Both the position numbers and the translations under genes were made by a program. Positions 28,711-36,642 of a DNA stretch of 64,000 bases are shown here, piece by piece; position 1 is the first letter of the stretch, and every line of letters starts with the position of its first letter. The notes beneath the pieces were generated by a model that made no database searches, was not told the origin of the DNA, and saw only the letters and a program-made list of their open reading frames with translations. Origin of the DNA: Glycomyces algeriensis (GTDB taxonomy: Bacteria; Actinomycetota; Actinomycetes; Mycobacteriales; Micromonosporaceae); assembly GCF_027622855.1 (NCBI RefSeq), contig NZ_JAPZVR010000005.1, positions 248,001-312,000 of the forward strand, written 5' to 3'.

Positions 28711-30114
28711 CTAGCCGACGTCGAGCCGTAGTAGGTCGTCGACGGTCTCACGCGCCAGGATCACACGTGCCTCGCCGTTTCGGACGGCGACGACCGGCGG
28801 GCGGGGCACGTGGTTGTAGTTCGAGCCCATGGAGCGGCAGTAGGCGCCGGTTCCAGGGACGGCGATCAGGTCGCCCGGCGCGACGTCGGCCGGGAGGAAC
28901 TCATCTTTAACAACAATGTCGCCCGCTTCGCAATGCTTTCCCACTACTCGGGCCAGCGCGGGCGTGGCGTCCGAGGAGCGCGAGGCGAGCGTCGCCGAGT
29001 AGGTGGCGTCGTAGAGCGCGGTGCGGATGTTGTCGCTGATGCCGCCGTCGACGGAGACGTAGAGGCGGGCGGCGGACCCGGCGAGGGTGACGGGCTTGAC
29101 GGTGCCGACCTGGTAGAGGGTGAACATCGTGGGACCGATGAGGCTGCGGCCGGGCTCGATGGAGAGGCGCGGGACGTCGATGCCGGCGGCGGTGCACTCC
29201 TCGTCGACGATCTTGCGCAGTGACGCGGCGATGTCGGCGGGCGGCTGCGGGTCGTCCTGGCTGGTGTAGGCCATGCCGAAGCCGCCGCCGAGGTCCATCT
29301 CGGGGATCTGGACGCTGAAGTCGGTCTGGAGCTTCGCGTGGAGGCGGGCGACGCGGGCGGCGGAGATCTCGAACGCGGCGGTGTCGAAGATCTGGGAGCC
29401 GATGTGCGAGTGCAGGCCGAGGAGTTCGAGGTGCTCGGCCTGGATGACGCGGCGGGCGGCGTCGTAGGCGGCGCCTCCGGCGAGGGAGAAGCCGAACTTC
29501 TGGTCCTCGTGGGCGGTGGCGATGAACTCGTGCGTGTGGGCTTCGACGCCCACGTTGACGCGGATCATCACGTTCGGGCGCTTGCCGAGCTCGGCGGCGA
29601 TCGCCTCGATCCGCTCGATCTCGGTGAAGGAGTCGGCGACGATGCGGCCGACGCCGATCTCGACGGCCTGGCGCAGTTCGGCGAACGACTTGTTGTTGCC
29701 GTGGAGACCCAGACGAGCGGGCGCGAGCCCGGCTGCCAGGGCGACGGCGAGTTCGCCGGCGGTGCAGACGTCGACGAAGAGGCCCTCCTCGGCGGCGGCG
29801 CGGAGCACGGCCTTGGAGCAGAAGGCCTTGGAGGCGTAGAAGACGTCGGCGCCTTCGAAGGCCTCGATCCAGGCGCGGCAGCGGGCGCGGAAGTCGTCTT
29901 CGTCGAAGACGTAGGCGGGCGTGCCGAACTCGGCGGCCAGCGCTTCGACGGAGATGCCGCCGATGTGGAGGACGCCGTCGTCGGCGCGCTCGACGTTCTG
30001 GGCCCACAGCTGCGGGAGGAGCGTGTTGACGTCCTCGGGCACGCCGAGCCAGCCCGGGCGCAGCGCGGAGTAGTCGAAGTCGCCGTGCAGTGCGCCGGCT
30101 TCGTGGGTCCGCAT
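28711..30114 (-). CDS. lysA: Diaminopimelate decarboxylase
   Basis: 467 residues. Last step of lysine synthesis. PLP lysine K96 in VFYASKAFC; the GGGFG phosphate loop (MDLGGGFGMAY) and SIEPGRSLIG are intact; C-terminal CRSMGSNYNHVPRPPVV completes the active site. ATG shares one base with the argS stop (TAATG), a conserved coupling in actinobacteria. Confidence 0.97.
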   Translation of the reverse strand: MRTHEAGALHGDFDYSALRPGWLGVPEDVNTLLPQLWAQNVERADDGVLHIGGISVEALAAEFGTPAYVFDEDDFRARCRAWIEAFEGADVFYASKAFCSKAVLRAAAEEGLFVDVCTAGELAVALAAGLAPARLGLHGNNKSFAELRQAVEIGVGRIVADSFTEIERIEAIAAELGKRPNVMIRVNVGVEAHTHEFIATAHEDQKFGFSLAGGAAYDAARRVIQAEHLELLGLHSHIGSQIFDTAAFEISAARVARLHAKLQTDFSVQIPEMDLGGGFGMAYTSQDDPQPPADIAASLRKIVDEECTAAGIDVPRLSIEPGRSLIGPTMFTLYQVGTVKPVTLAGSAARLYVSVDGGISDNIRTALYDATYSATLASRSSDATPALARVVGKHCEAGDIVVKDEFLPADVAPGDLIAVPGTGAYCRSMGSNYNHVPRPPVVAVRNGEARVILARETVDDLLRLDVG

Positions 30115-31763
30115 TACATCCGCTCCGGGGCCGAGACGCCGAGCAGGCCGAGCGCGTTGGCGAGGACGACGCGGGTGGCGTCGACGACCCAGAGGCGCGC
30201 CTGGTTGACCGGGGTGGTGTCCTCGTCCGGGAAGGGCAGGACGCGGCAGTCGTGCTGGAAGCGGTGGTAGGCGGCGGCGAGCTCTTCGGCGTACCGGGCG
30301 ATGCGGTGCGGTTCGCGCAGGTCGGCGGCGGTGGCGACGACGGCCGGGAACTCGGCGAGGGCCTTGAGCAGGTCCGATTCGCGCGGGTGGGTGAGCAGGG
30401 CGGCGTCGTAGGACTCGCCCTTCTCGACGCCGCGCTCGGCGGCGTTGCGGAGCACGCCGGAGGTCCGGGCGTGCGCATACTGCACGTAGTAGACCGGGTT
30501 GTCGCTGCTGTGCTTGGTCCAGACGTCGATGTCGAGGTCGATCGTCGAGTCCGCCGAGTTGCGGGTCATCGCGTAGCGGGCGGCGTCAACTCCGACCGCT
30601 TCGACGACGTCGTTGAGGGTGATCATGTTGCCGGCCCGCTTCGAGAGCCGGAACGGCTCCCCGTCCTTGAGGAGGTTCACGAACTGGCCGATCAGGATCT
30701 CGAGGGTGCCGGGCTCGTCGCCGAAGGCCTGGCTGATCGCCTGCATCCGGCCGACGTAGCCGTGGTGGTCGGCGCCGAGCATGAGCACGAGCTTCTCGAA
30801 GCCGCGCTCGCGCTTGTCGAGGTAGTAGGCGCAGTCGGCGGCGAAGTAGGTCCAGGCTCCCTTGGAGTTCTTGAGGACGCGGTCCTTGTCGTCGCCGAAT
30901 TCGGTGGTGCGCAGCCAGGTCGCGCCGTCGGCCTCGAAGACGTGGCCGAGCTCGGCGAGGCGTTCGAGGGCCTTGTCCAGTTCGCCCCGGTCGTGCAGGC
31001 TCTTCTCGCTGAAGAACACGTCGAAGTGCGTGTGGAAGTCGGCGAGGGTGGACTTGATGTCCTCGAGCATGAGCTCCAGGCCCGCGGTCTTGAAGACCTC
31101 GAACGGGTCGTCGGCCTCGAGCGCGTCGGGCCGCCGCTTGAGCACGTCGGCGGCGATGTCGTCGATGTACTCGCCGACGTACCCGTTCTCGGGGGTCGGC
31201 TCGCCCTTGGCGCGGGCCAGGAGCGAACCGGCGAAGTGGTCGACCTGGGCGCCGGCGTCGTTGACGTAGTACTCGGCGGTGAGCTTCGCGCCGGAGGCGC
31301 GCATGACGCGGGCCAGGGAGTCGCCCATCGCGGCCCAGCGGACGCCGCCCGCGTGGATCGGCCCGGTCGGGTTGGCGGAGACGAACTCGAGGTTGGCGTA
31401 GACGCCTTCCATGGAGTTGTTGGTGCCGTATGAGGTGCCGGCCGCGACGATCTTCCCGGCGATCTCGCCGGCGGCGGCCGCGTCCAGGGTGATGTTGAGG
31501 AAGCCGGGGCCGGCGATGTCGACCTTGGCGACGCCTGCAGTTGCGGCGAGGTGCTCGGCGATCTTCTCGGCGAGCGCGCGCGGGTTCGTGCCGGCCTTCT
31601 TGGCGGTCTGCAGCGCGATGTTGGAGGCGTAGTCGCCGTGCTTGGGGTCCCTGGGTCGCTCGACCGCCGTCTGGGTGGGCAGTACGGCGTCGTCGAGGTC
31701 CAAGGCCTCGAACGCGGCGCGCGTAGCGGACAGCACTTTCTCTGCGAGCGTCTCAGGAGTCAC
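30114..31763 (-). CDS. argS: Arginine-tRNA ligase
   Basis: 549 residues, class I synthetase. The HIGH-type motif appears as NPTGPIHAGGVRWAAMGD and the KMSKS-type motif as FRLSKRAGN, both in the actinobacterial form. N-terminal Add-1 domain and C-terminal DALR anticodon-binding domain (HRIARYAEELAAAYHRF) present. GTG start without a Shine-Dalgarno sequence; TACGAT lies 6 bases upstream, so translation is probably leaderless. Confidence 0.96.
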   Translation of the reverse strand: MTPETLAEKVLSATRAAFEALDLDDAVLPTQTAVERPRDPKHGDYASNIALQTAKKAGTNPRALAEKIAEHLAATAGVAKVDIAGPGFLNITLDAAAAGEIAGKIVAAGTSYGTNNSMEGVYANLEFVSANPTGPIHAGGVRWAAMGDSLARVMRASGAKLTAEYYVNDAGAQVDHFAGSLLARAKGEPTPENGYVGEYIDDIAADVLKRRPDALEADDPFEVFKTAGLELMLEDIKSTLADFHTHFDVFFSEKSLHDRGELDKALERLAELGHVFEADGATWLRTTEFGDDKDRVLKNSKGAWTYFAADCAYYLDKRERGFEKLVLMLGADHHGYVGRMQAISQAFGDEPGTLEILIGQFVNLLKDGEPFRLSKRAGNMITLNDVVEAVGVDAARYAMTRNSADSTIDLDIDVWTKHSSDNPVYYVQYAHARTSGVLRNAAERGVEKGESYDAALLTHPRESDLLKALAEFPAVVATAADLREPHRIARYAEELAAAYHRFQHDCRVLPFPDEDTTPVNQARLWVVDATRVVLANALGLLGVSAPERM

Positions 31764-31769
31764 CCGGTA

Positions 31770-31775
31770 ATCGTA
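31770..31775 (-). promoter_or_regulatory. -10 element of a leaderless argS promoter
   Basis: Minus-strand TACGAT fits TANNNT and is separated by only 6 bases from the GTG at 31763, which would place the transcription start at the initiation codon. No Shine-Dalgarno sequence is present. A clear -35 was not found. Confidence 0.45.
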
Positions 31776-31828
31776 GACGGCGCGCTTCGCCGCCCGCGAG
31801 TGATAAACCCCCTTGTGGGCTGCAGCGG

Positions 31829-31834
31829 TAGGTT
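31829..31834 (+). promoter_or_regulatory. Candidate -10 of the DUF3105 lipoprotein gene
   Basis: TAGGTT on the plus strand ends 6 bases before a GTG at 31841 and 33 bases before the ATG with a Shine-Dalgarno sequence at 31868. A transcript starting near 31841 would have a 27-base leader. The pair with the argS -10 defines a compact divergent promoter region. Confidence 0.35.
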
Positions 31835-31867
31835 GCTTCTGTGCAACCTCGACGGAAGGCTCCGAAC

Positions 31868-32563
31868 ATGCGCCCGCTTCGCAATCGCTGGACCGCTCTC
31901 GCCGCCGCTCTCGCGCTCAGTGCGCTCGCCGGATGCGGCGCCGAGGGAGGTGGGAGCGCCGGGGACGGCTCGTCCGCGGCCGACCAGGACACCGCCGCCG
32001 CGCCGGCGGAGCTGGAGGGGGTGGAGAGCTTCTACGGCGAGTACGGCGACTACGTCACCGTGATGGCCGCCATCCAGGACGGGGAGACCACGGCCGAGGA
32101 GCTCGAGCACCCGTTCGTGGTGCAGCAGGAGCACGTGGACTCGCTGGGGACCTGGGACGGCCGGAACCCGGTGTACGACCTGACGCCGCCCGCGGGCGGG
32201 AACCACCTCTCGGTCTGGCAGACGTGCAACGGCTCGGTGTACGACGGGCCGATCGTCGACGGGAACGGGGTGCACTCGATGGAGCACGGCGCGGTGTGGC
32301 TCACCTACGACCCGGAGCTGGTCGAGCAGGCCGACATCGACGCGCTGGCGCTGCTGATCGGCGCCCGGGACTACAGCCTGATGAGCCCGTACCCGGGGCA
32401 GGGCGTGGCGGTGTCGATGCAGTCGTGGGGGAACCGGTACCAGACGGAGGACCCGGCCGATCCGAAGATCGGCGAGTACCTCGACACGTACGTCCTGAAC
32501 GAGCGGTTCAACCCGGAGCCGAACGCGACCTGCTCGGGCGGTGTGACGACCACCGCGTCGTAG
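31868..32563 (+). CDS. DUF3105 family lipoprotein
   Basis: 231 residues from ATG 31868 with GGAAGG at 8 bases; a GTG at 31841 in frame has no site. Signal peptide with lipobox LAGC, Gly/Ser/Asp-rich linker, then the DUF3105 domain (SFYGEYGDYV, TPPAGGNHLSVWQTCNGSVYDGPI, HSMEHGAVWLTY, DYSLMSPYPGQ). The conserved His residues (GGNHL and MEHGAVW) suggest metal binding or catalysis, but family function is not established. A paralogue follows directly. Confidence 0.85.
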   Translation: MRPLRNRWTALAAALALSALAGCGAEGGGSAGDGSSAADQDTAAAPAELEGVESFYGEYGDYVTVMAAIQDGETTAEELEHPFVVQQEHVDSLGTWDGRNPVYDLTPPAGGNHLSVWQTCNGSVYDGPIVDGNGVHSMEHGAVWLTYDPELVEQADIDALALLIGARDYSLMSPYPGQGVAVSMQSWGNRYQTEDPADPKIGEYLDTYVLNERFNPEPNATCSGGVTTTAS

Positions 32564-32715
32564 GCGGGTCGCCGTTTGTCGGTTTCGGGGCGCGCTCTAA
32601 GGGAGTGCCCTGGACCGACCAGGTAAGGTGGCGTACGCGAGTGGACTTCACACCGGGCCTCCCCGGCTCCGCTCCGGCTCATCCCGACCTCGACGAATAA
32701 GGCTCTCCCCGCGAT

Positions 32716-33564
32716 ATGGCATCGAAGAAGCAGACCGCCAGCAAGGGCTCCGGCAAGAGCACCGGCAAAGGCGCAGTCGTTGAAAAAGGCCCTGCCGGCA
32801 GGAAAGACGCCGGCAAGGGCGAGACCAAGGGCCTGAGCAAGACCTCGGCGCCCGCCGCCTCCCCCCGCAAGGGCCGCGCCGTCGTGGTGAAGCAGCCGAA
32901 GCCGTGGGGCCTGATCTTCACGTTCGCCGGCGTCGGCGTCGTCGCGCTCGGCCTGATCGGGGCCGCCGTGTTCGTGGTCTGGGACCGCAGCCAGCCGCCG
33001 GCGGGGGTCACCGACTTCTACGGCGAGTACGCGAACTACTCCGAGGTCACCGAGGCCCTCCAGGACGGCGACGTCAAGGAGGAGGACCTCGAGAACCCCT
33101 GGGTCGTCCAGCAGACCCACATCGACGGCGAAGACCCGGCGGCGGTGCCCGAGTACGCGATCACCCCGCCCGCGGGCGGCGACCACCTCTCGCAGTGGCA
33201 GAACTGCACCGGTTCGGTCTACGACGCGCCGATCGTGGACGGCAACGCCGTCCACTCCCTCGAGCACGGCGCGGTCTGGGTGACCTACGACCCGGCGCTG
33301 GTCGACGGGGACGGCATCGAGCAGCTCGCCTCGAAGGTCGAAGGCCGCGACTTCTCGCTGATGAGCCCGTACCCCGAACTGGGTGTGGAGGTCTCGCTGC
33401 AGGCCTGGGGCGTGCAGTACCAGACCAGCGACATCAACGACCCGAAGATCGACGAGTTCATGGACTTCTACATCCAGAACGCCGACAACGCGGCCGAGGC
33501 CAACGCCACGTGCACGAGCGATCTGACCACGACCACGGCCGACCAGCAGATGCCCACCGGCTGA
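32716..33564 (+). CDS. DUF3105 family membrane protein
   Basis: 282 residues. Lys/Ala/Gly-rich cytoplasmic N-terminus (about 1-65) resembling a nucleic-acid- or phospholipid-binding tail, one membrane segment (about 70-95) and an extracytoplasmic DUF3105 domain with the same motifs as the preceding lipoprotein (FYGEYANY, TPPAGGDHLSQWQNCTG, HSLEHGAVWVTY, DFSLMSPYPE). An in-frame stop lies 5 codons before the ATG, so the start is fixed. The ribosome-binding site is weak. Confidence 0.85.
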   Translation: MASKKQTASKGSGKSTGKGAVVEKGPAGRKDAGKGETKGLSKTSAPAASPRKGRAVVVKQPKPWGLIFTFAGVGVVALGLIGAAVFVVWDRSQPPAGVTDFYGEYANYSEVTEALQDGDVKEEDLENPWVVQQTHIDGEDPAAVPEYAITPPAGGDHLSQWQNCTGSVYDAPIVDGNAVHSLEHGAVWVTYDPALVDGDGIEQLASKVEGRDFSLMSPYPELGVEVSLQAWGVQYQTSDINDPKIDEFMDFYIQNADNAAEANATCTSDLTTTTADQQMPTG

Positions 33565-33611
33565 CGGGCGCGAACCTTTCTGCGCGACGCTCGTTAGGCA
33601 AGTAGGACAAC

Positions 33612-33638
33612 GGGCGCTCCCCGAGAGGGAGCGCCCGC
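33612..33638 (+). terminator. Hairpin between DUF3105 and DUF305 genes
   Basis: Perfect 11-bp stem CGGGCGCTCCC/GGGAGCGCCCG with a five-base loop, 47 bases after the DUF3105 stop and 16 bases before the next ATG. No T run follows, so it may be a terminator, an attenuator, or a leader hairpin of the DUF305 gene. Confidence 0.5.
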
Positions 33639-33654
33639 CGAGAGAGGACGACGA

Positions 33655-34275
33655 ATGAGCCGCTTGTGGCGCCGGCCCGCACTGTTGGTCGCGTTCACCG
33701 CCGTGCTCATGCTCGCCGCAGGCCTCGCGGTCGGCTGGGTGTGGGGCACCTCCGCCCCCGGCAACGACTCGGTCGAGGCCGGGTTCGCGCGCGACATGCA
33801 GACGCACCACCAGCAGGCCGTCGAGATGGCCATGTACGAGTGGCAGAACGGCTCGGACCCGGCGCTGACGACGATCGCCTACGACATCGTCACGACTCAG
33901 AGCGCCGAGATCGGCATGTACCGCTCGTGGTTGCGCGACTGGGGCGTCCAGCTGTCGTCCGGCGAGCCGATGGCCTGGGCCGGCGAAGAGCACGCCCACG
34001 ACCTCGAAGAGGCGGGCGGGCTCATGCCCGGCATGGCCACCGACGAGCAGATGGCCGAGTTCAAGACCCTCACCGGCGCCGAGGCGGACGTCATGTTCGC
34101 CGACCTCATGATCGCCCACCACATCGGCGGCGTCGACATGGCCAGGGCGGCGCTCGATCTCAGCGACAATGCGCTCGTGGTCGACGCGGCCCGCCGCACG
34201 GTCAACCTGCAGCAGGCCGAGATCGAGAACCTCGAGAACCACCGCGACAACATCCTGAACGCCGTCGAAGAGTAG
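33655..34275 (+). CDS. DUF305 family protein, single N-terminal membrane anchor
   Basis: 206 residues, ATG after GAGAGAGGACGACGA. N-terminal hydrophobic segment (about 9-30), then two repeats of the DUF305 histidine/methionine motif: FARDMQTHHQQAVEMAM and DLMIAHHIGGVDMA, in a four-helix, ferritin-like arrangement. Met/His-rich members have been linked to copper tolerance in other bacteria; no copper pump or sensor is nearby, so metal binding here is inference. DUF3105-DUF305 adjacency is common in actinobacteria. Confidence 0.85.
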   Translation: MSRLWRRPALLVAFTAVLMLAAGLAVGWVWGTSAPGNDSVEAGFARDMQTHHQQAVEMAMYEWQNGSDPALTTIAYDIVTTQSAEIGMYRSWLRDWGVQLSSGEPMAWAGEEHAHDLEEAGGLMPGMATDEQMAEFKTLTGAEADVMFADLMIAHHIGGVDMARAALDLSDNALVVDAARRTVNLQQAEIENLENHRDNILNAVEE

Positions 34276-34285
34276 GGACGCCGCT

Positions 34286-35122
34286 GTGAGCCAGGACCAG
34301 TGGGGACCTCGATACGGCGACCCGACGCATCCGACCACGGGGGAACTCCCCCGGGTCGGTGACGGCCGCACGGACGAGCAGCGCACGATCCAGGTCGACA
34401 CCGTCCCCGAGGAGCCGCCCCAGCAGTCGCGCTCGCGGTACCGGTACAGCTGGGAATCCGCGGCACCGGGCGACGCCGAGCCCGCCGGCTCCCACTCCGA
34501 ACCGGGCCACGGGTTCTCCGAACCCCGTTACGGCGCTTCGGAACCGGGCCACGGCTTCTCGGAACCCCGATATGCCGCGTCAGAACCGCGCCACGGCTTC
34601 TCAGAGCCCCGATACGCCGCTTCAGAACCGCGCCACGGCTCCTCGCAACCTGAGTCCTCGGCCGACCCGGCCGAGTCCGGCTTCGGCGACTGGTCGGTCC
34701 CCCGCGTCGGCCGCGAGAGCGCCGCCTCCGGACTCACCGGCGAGCACTCCCGCCCCAGCCTCAGCGGCTACCGCCCGGGCGACACCGCCCAGTTCGCGCG
34801 CGTCGGCGACGGCGTCCGCGGCTCCGTCGGGCCCGTCTCGGTGCAGATCGACCACGTCAGGGTCGACAACGGCGTCAACGGCGACACGCAGCTGCTCGAC
34901 ACCACGAACTTCAGGCGCCCGCAGGAGACCGAGATCGCGCCCGCCGAGCAGGCGCCGCAACCGGAACCCGGCACCGGCTCCATGCCCGCCATGCGCCACC
35001 AGATCGGCCCCGACTGGACCCAGACGCCCCTGCGCCTCCTCGCCGCGGCCGTCGTCGCCACCGCCGTGCTCGGCGCCTCCGCCGCCAGCCTCATCACGAT
35101 CGGCAACTGGATCAACCCCTGA
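34286..35122 (+). CDS. Repeat-containing protein with C-terminal membrane segment
   Basis: 278 residues; GTG start with AGGGA, 10 bases after the DUF305 stop, so probably co-transcribed. A hydrophilic, probably disordered N-terminal two-thirds contains seven 7-residue units of SEPxHGF/SEPRYxA (residues 71-119). Residues about 250-275 form one hydrophobic helix close to the C-terminus, so the bulk is cytoplasmic (tail-anchored) if N-in. I recognise no family. The repeat number is likely to vary between strains. Confidence 0.7.
   Translation: MSQDQWGPRYGDPTHPTTGELPRVGDGRTDEQRTIQVDTVPEEPPQQSRSRYRYSWESAAPGDAEPAGSHSEPGHGFSEPRYGASEPGHGFSEPRYAASEPRHGFSEPRYAASEPRHGSSQPESSADPAESGFGDWSVPRVGRESAASGLTGEHSRPSLSGYRPGDTAQFARVGDGVRGSVGPVSVQIDHVRVDNGVNGDTQLLDTTNFRRPQETEIAPAEQAPQPEPGTGSMPAMRHQIGPDWTQTPLRLLAAAVVATAVLGASAASLITIGNWINP
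34496..34642 (+). repeat. Coding tandem repeat, 42-base period (7-residue half-units)
   Basis: About three and a half copies of a 42-base unit encoding SEPxHGF-SEPRYxA. Codon differences between copies (for example CCGGGCCAC versus CCGCGCCAC) show the array is not very recent, but amino-acid identity is kept. Confidence 0.85.
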
Positions 35123-35224
35123 CCGCCGCCGTTCACGCGGGCACTGCCGCATAGCGGTGCATCGTCGTATTCGGCTGGATTGTCGTACCCATGGGCGAGA
35201 ATCAGGGTGACGAGAGGAGCCCGG

Positions 35225-35569
35225 ATGCCGACCTGGGACGACGTAACGGCCATCGCGACCCGCCTGCCCGAAGTCGAGGTGACCACGAGCTGGCAGACCC
35301 CTTCACTGAAGGTCAAGGGCAAGTTCTTCGCCAGACTCCGCACCGAGGCCGAAGGCGGCCTAGCCATCGTCTGCGACCCCGGCGAGAAAGCCGCCCTCCT
35401 CGCCTCGGCAGACCCGGCGTTCTACACGACGCCCCACTACGACGGCTACGCCATGATCCTCATCCACCTCGACCGCATCGACACCCAGCGCCTCACCGAG
35501 ATGATCGAAGACGCCTGGCTCCTCAAAGCCCCCGTGCGCGTCCGCAAAGCCTACGAAGCCGGCCAATGA
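35225..35569 (+). CDS. MmcQ/YjbR family protein
   Basis: 114 residues from ATG 35225 with GAGGAG upstream. The YjbR (CyaY-like/'double-wing') motifs are visible: LPEVEVTTSWQTPSLKVKGKFFARL, the YTTPHYDGYAMILIHLD core and ALLKAPVRVRKAY-like C-terminus (here WLLKAPVRVRKAYEA). Members are small DNA-binding-like proteins of unclear role. Followed 1 base after the stop by a terminator shared with the convergent gene. Confidence 0.8.
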   Translation: MPTWDDVTAIATRLPEVEVTTSWQTPSLKVKGKFFARLRTEAEGGLAIVCDPGEKAALLASADPAFYTTPHYDGYAMILIHLDRIDTQRLTEMIEDAWLLKAPVRVRKAYEAGQ

Positions 35570-35570
35570 C

Positions 35571-35602
35571 AAAGGCCCGGCCGCTCGTGCGGCCGGGCCT
35601 TT
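35571..35602. terminator. Bidirectional terminator between YjbR and Rpn-like genes
   Basis: Perfect 14-bp stem AAAGGCCCGGCCGC with its complement and a TCGT loop. The A/T ends of the stem give a short U tract in either direction. Confidence 0.82.
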
Positions 35603-35621
35603 CGAAGTCAATGGTGCGTGC

Positions 35622-36497
35622 TCAGTCGAAGATCTCCTCGACACGGTCGACCGTCACCGCTCTGATGAACCAGCGGTCGAGCTCTTCCTCATCTGACACG
35701 CCCTCGATACGGGCGAGCGCCGATGAGGAGACCTCAATGCCGCGTGCATCGAGCACTTTGAGCAGCGCGCCAATCTGGCCGAGCCGCCTGCCGCGCTGCT
35801 CGCCCCGCTGCTCGCCCTTGAGTTCCAGCTTCCCGGCCGGGCTCTCGAGGTATTCCTGGTACGTCATGCTCATGTATTCCTCCAGTACGGTGCATGCTTC
35901 GTCCGAGAGAAGCTGCATCGCCAATCCAGCATACTGCTGGCGGTCCGACTCGGAAAGCTCGTTGAGTCTCCGGCCGAGCTTGTGGGCGACCTGCTCGGCC
36001 TGCGGTCCCCTGCAGGCCGCCTTGAGGATCAGGATCTCCACCGCCTCCTTGGCACGGTCCTCGTCGATCTCCATGAGATCCTCCGGGTTGATGACATCCG
36101 GGAGCAGTGTGAACCCGGGCGGTCCGATTTCGATCGCCCGGCGCGCCCAATCCGCCGTGGCCGCGTCAGTACAGATCGCCAGCAGCCGCACCGGGCATTT
36201 CAGCCGGGCACGGAGAATCGTCGTGTACATCGGCCAGCTGTAGCGCTTCCGATTGTCCTGGCCGCGTTGGATCTCGATGATGACCGCGAAGACCGGCACC
36301 CCTGCCTCGTCGCGGAACACAGCCGCGTTGTCGCAGTTGAGTTCGAGTGGGTCGTTGTTGGTGAGCGCCTCCGATTCGGGCAGTGCACTGGCATACGCGG
36401 GGAACGCGGCGCCGAGCGACTTGACGAGCAGTTCGGCCGCGAGTTCCGGGCGAACCTGGAACAGGCGGATGGGGACCTCATGCGAATGGGTGACCAT
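35622..36497 (-). CDS. Rpn/PD-(D/E)XK-nuclease-like protein, probably acquired
   Basis: 291 residues. The N-terminal half has the layout of the Rpn/YhgA-like transposase-related nuclease families: an Asp in NCDNAAVF, then VFAVIIEIQRGQD (E-x-Q in place of E-x-K) and a following YSWPMYTTILRARLKCPVRLL helix-strand. The C-terminal half is helical with a charged KLELKGEQRGEQRGRRLGQ segment. The gene is visibly lower in GC than its neighbours and uses AT-ending codons, a sign of horizontal transfer. Start ATG 36497 has a weak ribosome-binding site. Family assignment is by motif pattern only. Confidence 0.6.
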   Translation of the reverse strand: MVTHSHEVPIRLFQVRPELAAELLVKSLGAAFPAYASALPESEALTNNDPLELNCDNAAVFRDEAGVPVFAVIIEIQRGQDNRKRYSWPMYTTILRARLKCPVRLLAICTDAATADWARRAIEIGPPGFTLLPDVINPEDLMEIDEDRAKEAVEILILKAACRGPQAEQVAHKLGRRLNELSESDRQQYAGLAMQLLSDEACTVLEEYMSMTYQEYLESPAGKLELKGEQRGEQRGRRLGQIGALLKVLDARGIEVSSSALARIEGVSDEEELDRWFIRAVTVDRVEEIFD

Positions 36498-36595
36498 GAC
36501 ATGAAACGGTATTGGAGCTCAGCACGTGATTCGCGTTTCGACACTCCGACACGAATCCGCATCCGCGTGACGCCAGACACTCAGGCGGACAACGG

Positions 36596-36630
36596 ATTCG
36601 GGCCCGGCCGCAAAGCGGCCGGGCCCGAAT
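36596..36630. terminator. Strong hairpin after cysN
   Basis: Perfect 16-bp stem (ATTCGGGCCCGGCCGC and complement) with an AAA loop, 13 bases after the cysN stop on the minus strand. Confidence 0.8.
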
Positions 36631-36642
36631 CTGTTGCGGTGC

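Noticed and set aside
30114-31763. Divergent HIGH motif in argS suggesting a broken synthetase
   Set aside because: The HAGG form is, to my knowledge, normal for actinobacterial ArgS, and the KMSKS-type motif and anticodon domain are intact.
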